From Kitasatospora aureofaciens (lineage in GTDB: Bacteria; Actinomycetota; Actinomycetes; Streptomycetales; Streptomycetaceae), in assembly GCA_000720845.1 (NCBI GenBank), contig JODU01000005.1, forward strand, positions 1 through 64,000: a stretch of 64,000 bases of DNA, written 5' to 3'. The notes beneath the pieces are model-generated. The model ran no database searches and had not been told where the DNA came from. It saw nothing but the letters and a program-made list of their open reading frames with translations. Position 1 is the stretch's first letter; every line of letters begins with the position of its first letter. Both the position numbers and the translations under genes were made by a program. Below, one piece after another: positions 1 through 9,504 of the stretch.

Positions 1-35
1 GGGTGGGTGGGTGCCGGGGCCGCGGGGTGCGGGGG

Positions 36-1388
36 TCAGGGTGGGGTGATCTGTACGGTCCAGGTGCCCGATTCTGTGCGGTCCTCGACCTTCACCCGTA
101 CGCCGTCGCCCGGGACGGTGAAGCTCTCGCCGAGGGCCACCGGGGCGTCGGCGAGCGGGGGGTAGACCGAGTCGGGCCAGCAGGCCTCGGTGTGCGGGTG
201 TGCGTCGACCACCTCGATCGGCCCGCCCCCCGACTCCGCGCCGGTGCGCACCCGGTACACCAGCACCCCCGCCCGGCAGGCGGACGTGTCGTTGCCGACC
301 GGCGTACGCACCTCGAAGGCGAGTGCGCTGCCCGCGCCGGTGCGCACCACCGCCAGCTTCGTGCCCCGCCCGAGGCCGAAGGCCGGCGCGCCGGCGGCGC
401 CGGTCACCACCACCCCGGGGCCCGCCCCCAGCGGCTCCAGCGTCAGCCGGGTCGGCTCACCACCCCGCACGCAGGCCACCTGCCGGGGCTGCAGCCAGCC
501 CAGCTTCCACTTGTGCCAGGCGAACAGATCGGGGGAGAGGCCGAACTGGCTGCCCATCAGATCCCAGTCACCGACGTGCGTGTCCCAGTCCCCCTCGCCG
601 TCCACCGGCCGGTGGTACAGGTCGGGCAGGTCGAAGACGTGCCCCGTCTCGTGGGCCAGGACCAGCCGGTCCGGCGGATGGTTCTCGAAGACCGTGACGA
701 CCCGCCGGATGTCGGTGCCGTCGGCCCGCATCGGGGTGTCCAGGTTGACGACCTTCGTGGCGTCGGAGTCCACCCCGGGCGCGTCCGGGTCCGCGACGAA
801 GTAGACGACGTCGTACCGGGAGAAGTCGACGTACCGGTCCGCCGCGGCCAGCGCGTCGCGCAGGTAGGCGGCACGGTGCTCCGGGCTCCAGTCACGCCGT
901 ATGGCGTACGACGTCGACGGGCTCGGCATCCGGACCCAGTCCCGCAGCGGGTGCGGGCGGAGCGTGAAGGCTCCGTAGGAGGCGCGCCGGAAGAAGTCGC
1001 CGGTGGCGGGGAAGTGGTCGGCGGCGAGTTCCGCCGGTGCCGTGAGCGGCTGGGAGTCGGGGAAGGACAGGAACACCATCACCGCGTCCAGGGTGCGGGC
1101 GGGCCGCGGATAGGCGGCGTTCCAGGTGTCCAGGCCCTCGGAGTGGTGCACATCGGTGCGCTGGAGCGCACAGGGCTCCGGGGAGAAGGGCTCGGCGACC
1201 GAGGGAGCGGTGATCAGTGAGGTGGCGGCGAGCGCCGACATCGTGGTGCACACCGCGGCGGTGCTGCGCAGCCTGGTCCGGGCCGCCCGCGCCGTGCCCG
1301 CCTCCCGGGGAAGTCGCCTCAGGGGGAGCTGGCGCGGCACATGGACCTCCGGACGCGGTTGACGGGACACCGCGTCCAGCTTGTGCAT
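36..1388 (-). CDS. secreted M6-like zinc metalloprotease
   Basis: A 450-aa protein with a zinc-binding HETGH motif (H246, E247, H250) followed by D254, inside the sequence LAHETGHVFDLPDLY. This is typical of the immune-inhibitor-A (M6) peptidase group, and the downstream WDLMGS and WHKWKLGW segments also fit. A basic N-terminus followed by an Ala/Thr-rich hydrophobic stretch (about residues 40-66, ending SVAEP) looks like a long Streptomyces secretion signal, so it should act outside the cell on proteins. The frame stays open 35 codons further upstream, but I chose the ATG that gives the basic signal-peptide start; no strong ribosome binding site is visible. It is transcribed away from cdgA. 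Family assignment is fairly sure; the substrate is unknown. Confidence 0.8.
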   Translation of the reverse strand: MHKLDAVSRQPRPEVHVPRQLPLRRLPREAGTARAARTRLRSTAAVCTTMSALAATSLITAPSVAEPFSPEPCALQRTDVHHSEGLDTWNAAYPRPARTLDAVMVFLSFPDSQPLTAPAELAADHFPATGDFFRRASYGAFTLRPHPLRDWVRMPSPSTSYAIRRDWSPEHRAAYLRDALAAADRYVDFSRYDVVYFVADPDAPGVDSDATKVVNLDTPMRADGTDIRRVVTVFENHPPDRLVLAHETGHVFDLPDLYHRPVDGEGDWDTHVGDWDLMGSQFGLSPDLFAWHKWKLGWLQPRQVACVRGGEPTRLTLEPLGAGPGVVVTGAAGAPAFGLGRGTKLAVVRTGAGSALAFEVRTPVGNDTSACRAGVLVYRVRTGAESGGGPIEVVDAHPHTEACWPDSVYPPLADAPVALGESFTVPGDGVRVKVEDRTESGTWTVQITPP

Positions 1389-1672
1389 GATTGTCGTATT
1401 GCGCCCTGTTCGCCTGCACCGGATGGGTGAGTCGGCCGGGATTTCGCCGGAGTCGTCCCGGACGACACCTCGAAGGCACTCACACAACGTCACAACTGGT
1501 CGGAGGCGTGACGGACCCGTCCAGGTGTGAGCAGAAACGATCTGCCGGAGGGGGCGCTCGGTCCGTAACGCGGGACGGCGGCTGGAAGGGGCCGGTGTCA
1601 GCCTCTATGATCGGCACACTTTCCTGCACGAACAGAGCACGAACAGAGATCGAGGCACTGCGGGAGCGAGCG

Positions 1673-3571
1673 GTGAACGGAACCTCCGAAGGGCCGGCGC
1701 CGGCGGCAGACCTCGGCCCGGTGATCACAGAGAGTAACGGCGGCCTGGCTCCTCGTACCGGACGAACGGGCCCGCCGACCTACCGGTCGGTGTTCACCGC
1801 GGCCCCGCTCGCCATGGCCGTCGTCGACGCCGAGGGCCTGGTCGTGAGCGCCAACGACACCCTGGGCACCCTGCTCGGCACCGACCCGGCCGCGCTGGCC
1901 GGCTGTGTGGCCGCCGACCTCGTCGACCTCGCCTCCGACGCCGGCACCTGGCACGCCTACCGCGAGGTGCTGCGCGGCCACCGGCCCCGGCTGCGCTGCA
2001 CCCGACGGCTGAAGCGGGGCGACGGACACTCCCTGTGGGCGCAGGTGACGGTCGAGCCACTGTCCGATTCCGGGGAGTCCGGGGACGGGGACACCCCGGG
2101 CCTGTTGCTCTCCGTCGCCGACGTCAGCGCCCGGCGCGAACTGCAGGCCCGGCTGCGCCACCTCCAGATGCACGACCCGGTGACCCGGCTGCCCAACCGC
2201 GCCCTGTTCTTCGAACGCCTGACGGCCGCGCTGGAGGCGGAGTCGTACGAGCACGGCGGCACCGGCCGGATCGGCGTGTGCTACCTGGACCTGGACGGCT
2301 TCAAGGCCGTCAACGACACCCACGGCCACCGCGTCGGCGACCGGCTGCTCGCCGCTGTGGCCGAACGGCTGACCAGGTGCGCGCAGGAGGCCGCCCACGC
2401 CCGGTCCGGCGCCCCACTGGTGGCCCGGCTCGGCGGCGACGAGTTCGCCCTCCTGGTGGAGGACTCCACCGGCACCGACCAGCTCGCCGACCTGGCCGGG
2501 GCCGTCCTGGCGGCCCTCCAGCCGCCCTTCGAGCTCGCCGACCGCCGGCTGTCGGTCACCGCCTCGGTCGGCGTCGTCGAACGCCACACCGCCGGCACCA
2601 CCCCGACCGCCCTGATGCAGGCCGCCGACACCACCCTGTACTGGGCCAAGGCGGACGGCCGGGCCCGCTGGACCCTCTTCGACCCCGAGCGCAACGCCAA
2701 CCGCATGACCCGCCAGGCGCTGGCGGCCACGCTCCGTCCCGCCATCGAACGCGGCGAGTTCGCCCTCGAATACCAGCCACTGGTCGGCATGGAGGACGGC
2801 CGCGTGCGGGGCGTCGAGGCGCTCATCCGCTGGAATCATCCTCAGTTCGGCGTACTGGCGCCGAATCGGTTCATCGCACTGGCGGAGGAGGATGGCTCGA
2901 TCGTTCCCCTCGGCCGCTGGATCCTGCGCACCGCCTGCCACCAGGCCCGCCGCTGGCAGCTGGCCCACCCGGACGAGCCGCCGATCTTCGTCAGCGTCAA
3001 CGTGGCGGTCCGCCAGGTCTGGGACTCCGACCTGGTCGCGGACGTCGCCCGCACCCTGGAGGAGACGGGCCTCGCCCCCCACCTGCTCCAGCTGGAGCTG
3101 ACGGAGTCGGCCGTGATGGGCTCGGCGGGGCGCCCGCTCCAGGTCCTCAAGGCGCTCAGCGAGATGGGCGTGCACATCGCCATCGACGACTTTGGCACCG
3201 GCTACTCGAACCTGGCCTACCTCAGCCGGCTGCCGGTCTCGGTGCTGAAGCTGGACGGCGCGTTCGTCCGGGGCTTCCAGTACGACGCCGCCGCCTCCGA
3301 CGCGGCCTCCGCGGCGGCCGGGGTCGCCAACCCGGCCGACGAGGTCATTGTCGAGGCGATGGTCCAGCTCGCCCACCGCCTCGGCCTGACCGTCACCGCG
3401 GAGTGCGTGGAGACCTCGGACCAGGCGACCCGGCTGCGCCGCATCGGCTGCGACACCGGCCAGGGCTGGCTCTACTCCCGGCCGGTGGCACCGGACCGCA
3501 TCTCCGCGCTGCTGGGCCACGCGGGACCCGGCGGCCCCGCCGGGGTTCAGGCCGGCGTCGGCAACCCGTAG
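1673..3571 (+). CDS. cdgA: PAS-GGDEF-EAL cyclic di-GMP enzyme CdgA
   Basis: A bifunctional c-di-GMP protein of 632 aa. An N-terminal PAS domain (about 35-150) is followed by a GGDEF diguanylate cyclase domain with the intact signature at residues 254-258, then an EAL phosphodiesterase domain with E382 of EAL, plus DDFGTGYSNL, KLDGAF and AECVET. Both catalytic centres look complete. The RxxD inhibitory site expected just before GGDEF is absent (S and P occupy those places). An Ala-rich insertion interrupts the late EAL domain. The GTG start is chosen because GGGAG lies about 8 nt upstream; the frame is open further 5'. In S. coelicolor the matching gene is cdgA (SCO2817), a BldD target that affects development and antibiotic production. 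Its 3' end overlaps the convergent oxidoreductase by 25 bp. Confidence 0.88.
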   Translation: MNGTSEGPAPAADLGPVITESNGGLAPRTGRTGPPTYRSVFTAAPLAMAVVDAEGLVVSANDTLGTLLGTDPAALAGCVAADLVDLASDAGTWHAYREVLRGHRPRLRCTRRLKRGDGHSLWAQVTVEPLSDSGESGDGDTPGLLLSVADVSARRELQARLRHLQMHDPVTRLPNRALFFERLTAALEAESYEHGGTGRIGVCYLDLDGFKAVNDTHGHRVGDRLLAAVAERLTRCAQEAAHARSGAPLVARLGGDEFALLVEDSTGTDQLADLAGAVLAALQPPFELADRRLSVTASVGVVERHTAGTTPTALMQAADTTLYWAKADGRARWTLFDPERNANRMTRQALAATLRPAIERGEFALEYQPLVGMEDGRVRGVEALIRWNHPQFGVLAPNRFIALAEEDGSIVPLGRWILRTACHQARRWQLAHPDEPPIFVSVNVAVRQVWDSDLVADVARTLEETGLAPHLLQLELTESAVMGSAGRPLQVLKALSEMGVHIAIDDFGTGYSNLAYLSRLPVSVLKLDGAFVRGFQYDAAASDAASAAAGVANPADEVIVEAMVQLAHRLGLTVTAECVETSDQATRLRRIGCDTGQGWLYSRPVAPDRISALLGHAGPGGPAGVQAGVGNP

Positions 3572-4647
3572 GCGTCGGCGATCAGCTCGTAGGAGCGCAG
3601 GCGCACGTCACCGCCGTGGGCGTTGGCGGTGAGCATCAGCTCGTCGGCACCGGTGCGCTTCTGCAGGTCGTCGAGGCCGGCCCGGACCTCGTCGGCGGTG
3701 CCGTGGATGACGTTGGCGTTCCAGGACTGCACGAACTCCTGCTCCATCGGGCTGAAGTCGTACGCCTCTGCCTCCTCGGGCGTCGGCACCAGCCCCGGGC
3801 GCCCGGTGCGCAGCCGGACCATGTTCAGCGCGGCCGCCAGCACCTGCCTGCGGGCCTCCTTCTCGTCGTCGGTGGCGAGCGCGGAGACGCCGATGAGGGC
3901 GTACGGCGCGTCCAGGACGGCCGAGGGGCGGAAGGACTCGCGGTACAGGTCGAGCGCCGGGATGGTGTTCTGCGCCGAGAAGTGGTGCGCGAAGGCGAAC
4001 GGCAGCCCGAGGGTGCCGGCCAGCCGCGCGCTGAACCCGGAGGAACCGAGCAGCCACACCGGCGGCCGGTGCGCCGACTGCACGCCCCCGGGCGAGGTGG
4101 CCTGTACGGGGCCCGGTACGGCGTGGATACGGGCGTACGGGTGGCCGTCCGGGAAGTCGTCGTCCAGGAACCGGATCAGCTCGGCGAGCTGCTGCGGGAA
4201 GTCGTCGGCGCCCTCGTTCAGCCGGTCGGTGCGGCGCAGGGCGGCGGCGGTGGCCCCGTCCGTGCCGGGCGCCCGGCCCAGACCGAGGTCCACGCGCCCC
4301 GGCGCCATGGCCTCCAGCGTCCCGAACTGCTCCGCGATCACGAGCGGCGCGTGGTTGGGCAGCATGACGCCGCCGGAGCCGAGCCGGATGCGGTCGGTGT
4401 GGGCCGCCAGGTGGGCCAGGATCACCGCGGGGGAGGACGAGGCGACGCCGGGCATGGAGTGGTGCTCGGCGACCCAGTACCGCTCGAATCCGCGGACCTC
4501 GGCGAGCCGCGCGATGTCCACGCCGGTCCGCAGCGCGTCGGTGGCGGTCCGACCGGCACCGACGGTCACCAGGTCCAGTACGGAGAGGGGGACGGGAGCG
4601 GTGCCGTGGGCGGTGCCCCGGATCTCCGCTGCGGCGTCTGCGGGCAT
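3547..4647 (-). CDS. LLM-class flavin-dependent oxidoreductase
   Basis: A 366-aa member of the bacterial luciferase-like monooxygenase superfamily. It shows the characteristic N-terminal ERYWVAEHHSMPG segment, the RIRLGSGGVMLPNHAP strand and the APGRVDLGLGRAPGTDG loop. These proteins are TIM-barrel enzymes that use FMNH2 or F420; the sequence alone does not settle which cofactor or substrate is used. An AGGAGG box sits about 9 nt before the ATG. It converges on cdgA with a 25-bp coding overlap and is probably monocistronic or led from its own promoter in the 95-bp gap before the next minus-strand gene. Confidence 0.85.
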   Translation of the reverse strand: MPADAAAEIRGTAHGTAPVPLSVLDLVTVGAGRTATDALRTGVDIARLAEVRGFERYWVAEHHSMPGVASSSPAVILAHLAAHTDRIRLGSGGVMLPNHAPLVIAEQFGTLEAMAPGRVDLGLGRAPGTDGATAAALRRTDRLNEGADDFPQQLAELIRFLDDDFPDGHPYARIHAVPGPVQATSPGGVQSAHRPPVWLLGSSGFSARLAGTLGLPFAFAHHFSAQNTIPALDLYRESFRPSAVLDAPYALIGVSALATDDEKEARRQVLAAALNMVRLRTGRPGLVPTPEEAEAYDFSPMEQEFVQSWNANVIHGTADEVRAGLDDLQKRTGADELMLTANAHGGDVRLRSYELIADAYGLPTPA

Positions 4648-4742
4648 GGTGGGGTGCCTCCTGTGCTTGACGTGTTCGTACGCGGGTCGCTTCGCGTCGT
4701 AACAGGAGGGAGTCTCCGGTTATTCCCGGGCGGGTCGGCCGG

Positions 4743-5309
4743 TCAGTGGAGCACGCGGTGGCGGAGGCGGACGACGTTCGACGCGTAGGTGTGCGCCTCC
4801 ACGAGTTCGAGCTTCACCCGGCGCTCTTCCCGGGGGAAGTACGGGGTGCCGCCGCCGAGCAGGACCGGGTGGACCGTGGTCCGGTACTCGTCGATCAGGT
4901 CGGACGCGGCGGCCCCGGCGGCGAGGTCCGCGCCGCCGAGGGCGATGTCGCCCTCGCCCGGCTCGGCCCGCCAGCGCTCGATCTCCTGTGCCAGGGTGCC
5001 GGACGCCAGGCGGGTGTTGGTGCCCTGGACCGCCGACAGCGTCCTGGAGAACACCACCTTCGGCAGCGCCTTCCACAGCGCGGCCCACTCCAGCTCCGCG
5101 GCGCCGAGCGACTCGTCCTGCTCGGCCGTCTCCCAGTACAGCATCGTCTCGTACAGCCGCCGCCCCAGCAGGTGGACGCCGGACTGCCGCAGCTCGTCGG
5201 TGAAGTGCCCGAAGACCTCTTCGTCCGGGTCGCTCCAGTCGATGCCGCCGTCGGGGTCGACGATGTAGCCGTCGAGGGACAGATTCATCGAATAGGTCAC
5301 CCTGCGCAT
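4743..5309 (-). CDS. RibD C-terminal/dihydrofolate-reductase-fold protein
   Basis: A 188-aa protein beginning MRRVTYSMNLSLDGYIVDPDG, the hallmark of the small DHFR-like RibD_C family, and continuing with HLLGRRLYETM and KVVFSRTL. These are NADPH-binding reductase-fold proteins of mostly unknown substrate, common in Streptomyces; a role as a true dihydrofolate reductase is not implied. The frame opens 23 codons earlier, but GAGGAGG about 8 nt upstream of this ATG decides the start. Confidence 0.82.
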   Translation of the reverse strand: MRRVTYSMNLSLDGYIVDPDGGIDWSDPDEEVFGHFTDELRQSGVHLLGRRLYETMLYWETAEQDESLGAAELEWAALWKALPKVVFSRTLSAVQGTNTRLASGTLAQEIERWRAEPGEGDIALGGADLAAGAAASDLIDEYRTTVHPVLLGGGTPYFPREERRVKLELVEAHTYASNVVRLRHRVLH

Positions 5310-5391
5310 CGGAAAGGCCTCCTCGGTAGCGGGTCGGGTCCGACAGTACGGCCGCCGGGCGGGTGCCGCACCGGACATCTCCCGGGCGGGA

Positions 5392-6420
5392 TCAGATCAG
5401 GGTCTGGGTGAGTTCGCTCCGCGTCGGTGTGTGGAGCAGGCGGCCGTGTGCGCCGTTGACGATCGGCAGGTAGGGCGGGACGTGGCCGCACTCCACGTCG
5501 GCGACGATCGGCACCCCCAACGGGCCGAGCGCGTCCAGCACCGCCTGGTGCTGGGAGAGCGACGGAACGCCCGGGGCCGAGGTCCGGCCGACCAGCACCG
5601 CGTTCGCGGCGTCGAAGAAGCCGGCCAGCCGCATGCCGTGCAGGTTGCGGCAGATGGTCAGGGCGTCGTCGCCGCAGGCCTCCACGTACACCAGCATCCC
5701 TTCCGGTGCCTCGGCCTCGGCGAAGGCGGACACGTCCAGGCAGCCGGACCCCGTGAGGTTGCAGAGCGTCTCGATGCAGCCGCCGATCAGACGGCCCTCG
5801 ACTTCGAGGTCTCCGCTCCCGTCCAGCCGGGTCCATCCGCCGGGGGTGTCGAGCGTGTACTCCCGTACGCCGGGGTGGAGCGCGTAGTCGTCCCAGCCGG
5901 TGGTCCGGTGGCGGCCCGGCGGGGTCTGGGTGAACCGGTGCCCCTGGGGCGCGCCGACGATGTCGAGCCAGGAGACCAGCCCGTCCGGGGTCCGGTACGG
6001 GGTGTCCATGAGGTTGTTGCCGTGGACGGTCGCCGTGCCGGTGAGCAGCGTCAGCGGGGTGATGAGGGTCGACATGTCCGAATAGCCCACGACCCAGGTC
6101 GGTTCGGCCTCGCGCAGCCGGTCCCAGTCGAGCAGCGGCACGAGGTCGACCGCCAACTCCCCGCCCCACGGCGGCACCACCGCCCTGATGTCCGGGTCGG
6201 TCAGCATCCGCATCAGTTCGGCGGCGCGCGCGGGAGCGGGAGCGCTGACGTGCCCCGAGCCGTCCATGCACTCGCCGACGACCACCTCGTACCCGCGTGC
6301 CTCCACGTCGCGGATCGCCACGTTCAGGCGTTCGCGGAGCTTCTCGGGAACTCCGCTGGACGGCGAGGTGACGGCGACACGGTCTCCTGGGCGCAAGGGG
6401 CGCGGGTATCGAACTGGCAT
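5392..6420 (-). CDS. S66 family peptidase (LD-carboxypeptidase/MccF-like)
   Basis: A 342-aa S66 serine peptidase. The nucleophile serine is S114 in GYSDMST, preceded by the conserved VVPPWGGE turn; the later YVEACGDD and VECGHVPPYLP segments should carry the catalytic Glu and His. The family contains murein LD-carboxypeptidases acting in peptidoglycan recycling and MccF-type amidases that inactivate peptidyl-nucleotide antibiotics. The internal insertion and GYSDMST resemble the MccF branch more than classical LdcA, so a self-immunity or detoxification role is possible but unproven. No partner genes point to a pathway. Confidence 0.82.
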   Translation of the reverse strand: MPVRYPRPLRPGDRVAVTSPSSGVPEKLRERLNVAIRDVEARGYEVVVGECMDGSGHVSAPAPARAAELMRMLTDPDIRAVVPPWGGELAVDLVPLLDWDRLREAEPTWVVGYSDMSTLITPLTLLTGTATVHGNNLMDTPYRTPDGLVSWLDIVGAPQGHRFTQTPPGRHRTTGWDDYALHPGVREYTLDTPGGWTRLDGSGDLEVEGRLIGGCIETLCNLTGSGCLDVSAFAEAEAPEGMLVYVEACGDDALTICRNLHGMRLAGFFDAANAVLVGRTSAPGVPSLSQHQAVLDALGPLGVPIVADVECGHVPPYLPIVNGAHGRLLHTPTRSELTQTLI

Positions 6421-6502
6421 ACGGCGGATTCTGGCACGGCGGTCGGAGGGGCGGGCGGGGATTTCTCCGCTCGCCGGCCCGCCCCGCCGGAGGCACCGGG
6501 GC

Positions 6503-7867
6503 CTACCCTTGCCGCCAGGCCACCCGGTGCTCCGCGAGGTGGGCCAGCACCGCGTGGTTGGCCTCCCAGCCGTCCGGGAACTTCACCAGCGTTCCCAGCT
6601 GGACCGGCTCCGTGGACGGATAGGCGTCCAGCAGGTCGTCCACCCCCTCGCGGCAGACCACGATGCAGGCGTGCCGGTGCCGGGAGGCCAGGACGCACAG
6701 GCGGCCGGTCTCCAGGTGGAAGGCGGTGGCGTCCGGGCGGCCGGAGAGCGGGTGCAGGACGACCGTGACGTCGTACTCGCGGCCCTGCAGCCGGTTCGCC
6801 GTGTCGACGGTCACCTCGCCCACCCCGAGGTCGGCCAGCGCCGAGCGGACCGCCGCCGCCTGGTCCCGGTGCGCGGTGCCGACGGCGATGCGGGCCGCGG
6901 TCAGCGGAGCGGGGTCCGGCGAGCGCTCGGAGGTCGCCCGGCCCTCCCGGTCGAGGAGCCGCCGGACCACCGCCGCCACCGCCCGCACCGCCTCCGGGTC
7001 GGTGCGCGGGGTGTGCCGGGCGGGCAGCTCCAGCAGGCCCCAGCCCGAGGCGGCGGCCTCGTCGATCACCCGGTCGGGACCCGAGCCGTCCGACGGCACC
7101 GCGAAGGCCAGGCTCCGGTCGCCGCGGTCCGTGCCGCTGCGGAAGGGCGTGTACGGGTAGAAGGCGTCGGAGACCAGGCGGGCCGCCGACGCCGGGAGCC
7201 GCCAGGAGACCGGCAGGCGGTGCTGGGGCAGGTCCGGGTTGTGCGCGAGGAGGGTCGTCACGGCCGAGGACGACGGGTCGTAGGCCAGGCCTGCCCACTG
7301 CTCGCTGCCCACCGTCGCGAACGGGTCCAGCTGGCCCGGGTCGCCCACGAACAGCGCCCGCTCGAAGAGCCCGGCGACCGCGAGCAGGGAGTCCGAGCGC
7401 ATCTGGTACGCCTCGTCGACGATCGCGTGCCGCCAGGGCTCGTCCACCTTGACGTGCGCCCACTTCGCCGCCGTCGACAACACCACGGCCCGGTCGGCGA
7501 GGTCGGCGGCCTTGGCCGACTTGCGGACGTGTCCCAGCGCGTCGAGCGCCTTGTCGTACGGGTCGGCGTCGCTGCTGTGCAGGCGGCCCACCGGGAGGTC
7601 CGGATTCTTCTCGGCCAGGCGCAGCACCAGGTCGTCGACCTGGGCGTTGGTCTGCGCCACCACCATCAGCGGGCGGCCCGCCTCGGCCAGCTCCAGCGCC
7701 GCCCGCACCACGAGCGTGGACTTCCCGGCGCCGGGCGGGGAGTCGACGACGACACCGCGCTCCGTGCCGCGCAGGGTGTCGCGCAGGATCGCGGCGGTGG
7801 CGCGGGCGGCCTCGGCGCCCGGGTCGAAGGCCGCTCCGGCGGACGTGGCGAGGGCCTCGGCGGTCAC
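6503..7867 (-). CDS. Upf1/Dna2-like superfamily 1 helicase (third gene of nuclease-helicase operon)
   Basis: A 454-aa SF1 helicase. Walker A is GAGKST (46-51), motif Ia is AQTNAQVDDL, motif II is VDEAYQ (D151, E152), motif III is GDPGQLDPF (175 onward), motif V is TANRLQGREYDVTVVL and motif VI is RLCVLASRHRHACIVV. TNxxVD and DEAxQ are features of the Upf1-like branch that includes Dna2. The GTG start overlaps the stop of the preceding gene (GTGA), so it is translationally coupled to the unknown middle protein and the Fe-S nuclease. I infer that the three products work together on DNA ends or flaps. No signal or membrane segment is seen; it should be cytoplasmic. Confidence 0.85.
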   Translation of the reverse strand: MTAEALATSAGAAFDPGAEAARATAAILRDTLRGTERGVVVDSPPGAGKSTLVVRAALELAEAGRPLMVVAQTNAQVDDLVLRLAEKNPDLPVGRLHSSDADPYDKALDALGHVRKSAKAADLADRAVVLSTAAKWAHVKVDEPWRHAIVDEAYQMRSDSLLAVAGLFERALFVGDPGQLDPFATVGSEQWAGLAYDPSSSAVTTLLAHNPDLPQHRLPVSWRLPASAARLVSDAFYPYTPFRSGTDRGDRSLAFAVPSDGSGPDRVIDEAAASGWGLLELPARHTPRTDPEAVRAVAAVVRRLLDREGRATSERSPDPAPLTAARIAVGTAHRDQAAAVRSALADLGVGEVTVDTANRLQGREYDVTVVLHPLSGRPDATAFHLETGRLCVLASRHRHACIVVCREGVDDLLDAYPSTEPVQLGTLVKFPDGWEANHAVLAHLAEHRVAWRQG

Positions 7868-9504
7868 AGCACGTCCTCCTCGGTCTGGGCGTCGGCGGCC
7901 TCCGGCACGGTGGCCGCCTCACCGGGCGGGCCGCCGTGCGTCCAGGGCGTCTGCTCCGGGTCGGGGAGCTTCGCGCCGCCCCGCTGCTCGTGCTCGAAGA
8001 GGGTGAAGCAGACCAGGTCGCCCTTCTCCGGCACCGACCCCGCCTCGGGCTCTTTGCCGCGGCCCATCTTGTCCGTGATCCGCAGGACCAGCGTGCCGTC
8101 GTCAGCGCCGGTCCCGTCGTCGGTGTCGTCGGGGGCCGCAGGCCCGACGTACTCGGCGGTCTGCGGCTTGCCGCCCAGCGAGCGGTAGACCTTCACCCGC
8201 TCGCCCAGGTGCGGGCGGTCGTCCGTGCGGACCGTGACCAGCGGGCGCGGACTGGGCCGCTTGCTCTCGCTGTACGCCATCACCACGTCGACGACCTCGC
8301 CCGCGAAGGCCTCCCCGGACAGCCGCCGCCCGGCCATCACCAGCGGATCGTCCAACGCCTCCTGCGCCTCCAGACGGGCCTGTTCGCGCTCGCGCGTGGC
8401 CAGCTTGTTCGCCGCCGTCACCGCGTCGTCGCGGCGCGGCTGCGGAGGCTCGCCGGCCAGGATGCGGTCGCGGTGGGAGGTGAACGACCAGCGGTCGCGC
8501 GTCCAGCGCTCCTCGGCGTGCGCCCCTTCGGGCAGCTCCCGCAGCAGGTCCAGGCCCCGCCACACCGCGTCCCAGGTGGGCCGGGTACGGCTGTCGACCA
8601 GGGCGCGGATCTCGCGCTCGGCGGCCGTGAGCGCGCCGAGCCGCTCGTCGGCCTCCAGGCCGTCCTCGGCGGCGGCCAGCGCGGTACGGGCGCGGTCGTG
8701 GCGCTCGATGGCGGGGGCCAGCAGCTTGTTGTCGAAGGCCGGGTCGGTCGCCGGGCCCGCGGGCGGGCACAGCAGCTGGCCGTCGGCGTCGCGGGCCAGC
8801 TCGGCGCGGCGGGCGGCCTCCGCGCCGGTCAGGCCGGGCTCCCGCGAGTCCTCCGGCGCGATCCACGCGAGCAGGGCCCCCAGGTGCTGGTCCTCCAGCG
8901 TGGACTGCCCGGTCGCCCAGTGCCGGCCCAGCAGGTCGGTCATGGCGAGCAGGAGGGCGGAACCGGGCACCCGGGCCCGCTCGCCGTAGTGGGTCAGCCA
9001 CCGGCCGAGCAGCGGCACCCGCGGCGGCGCGGGGTGCGGGGTCTCCGGGTCCTGTTCCGCCGTACGTCGAAAGCGCATGGACCGGCCCAGCAGCCGTACG
9101 AAGTCGATGCCCGCGCGGCTCGGCACGACGAGCTGTGCGGCGTCCGCGCACAGGTCGACCTCGACCTTGACCCGCTTGCCCGTCTCCGGGTCGGTCTCGG
9201 TGCGCTCGGCGGCCTCGACGCGCTCCGCGTACGCCTCGATGTGCGGCAGCACGATGTCGGCCAGGTCGGCCAGGAACGCGAAGCGCAGGTCGCGGTCGCG
9301 GGGCTGCGGCACGACCAGCAGGTGCGGCGCGTCCCGGTCGGTGCCGACCAGCGCGCCGAGCGGGGCCCCTGCCTCACCGGCGGTGGTCAGCGGCACGAAG
9401 ACCAGCGGGCGCTCGGCCAGGTGCCGGTGCCGGACGGTGGCGGCGGGCTGGGCGCGGCCGGTGCGCACGGCCTCCAGCCGGGCCAGCGTGGTGATCAGCG
9501 ACAC
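7864..9504 (-). CDS. unknown protein between Fe-S nuclease and SF1 helicase
   Basis: A 546-aa cytoplasmic protein that I do not recognise. It starts at a GTG (VSLITTLARLEAVRTG) overlapping the end of the nuclease gene by 10 bp and ends in a GTGA overlap with the helicase, so the three are surely co-translated. It is rich in charged residues, with an Arg/Glu-rich helical stretch (about 385-405), a beta-rich part near the end (LVTVRTDDRPHLGERVKVYRS, then DDGTLVLRITDKMGRGKEPEAG) and an acidic tail. No Walker motif, zinc cluster or nuclease motif is visible. Its place suggests a bridging or DNA-binding subunit of a nuclease-helicase machine. The frame extends upstream of the chosen start inside the nuclease gene. 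Confidence 0.8.
   Translation of the reverse strand: MSLITTLARLEAVRTGRAQPAATVRHRHLAERPLVFVPLTTAGEAGAPLGALVGTDRDAPHLLVVPQPRDRDLRFAFLADLADIVLPHIEAYAERVEAAERTETDPETGKRVKVEVDLCADAAQLVVPSRAGIDFVRLLGRSMRFRRTAEQDPETPHPAPPRVPLLGRWLTHYGERARVPGSALLLAMTDLLGRHWATGQSTLEDQHLGALLAWIAPEDSREPGLTGAEAARRAELARDADGQLLCPPAGPATDPAFDNKLLAPAIERHDRARTALAAAEDGLEADERLGALTAAEREIRALVDSRTRPTWDAVWRGLDLLRELPEGAHAEERWTRDRWSFTSHRDRILAGEPPQPRRDDAVTAANKLATREREQARLEAQEALDDPLVMAGRRLSGEAFAGEVVDVVMAYSESKRPSPRPLVTVRTDDRPHLGERVKVYRSLGGKPQTAEYVGPAAPDDTDDGTGADDGTLVLRITDKMGRGKEPEAGSVPEKGDLVCFTLFEHEQRGGAKLPDPEQTPWTHGGPPGEAATVPEAADAQTEEDVL

Noticed and set aside
2035..4788. A 917-codon open frame on the plus strand across cdgA and the antisense of the oxidoreductase
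   Set aside because: Shadow frame from high GC third positions; the peptide is Arg/Pro/Gly-rich with no domain, and real genes occupy the region in other frames.
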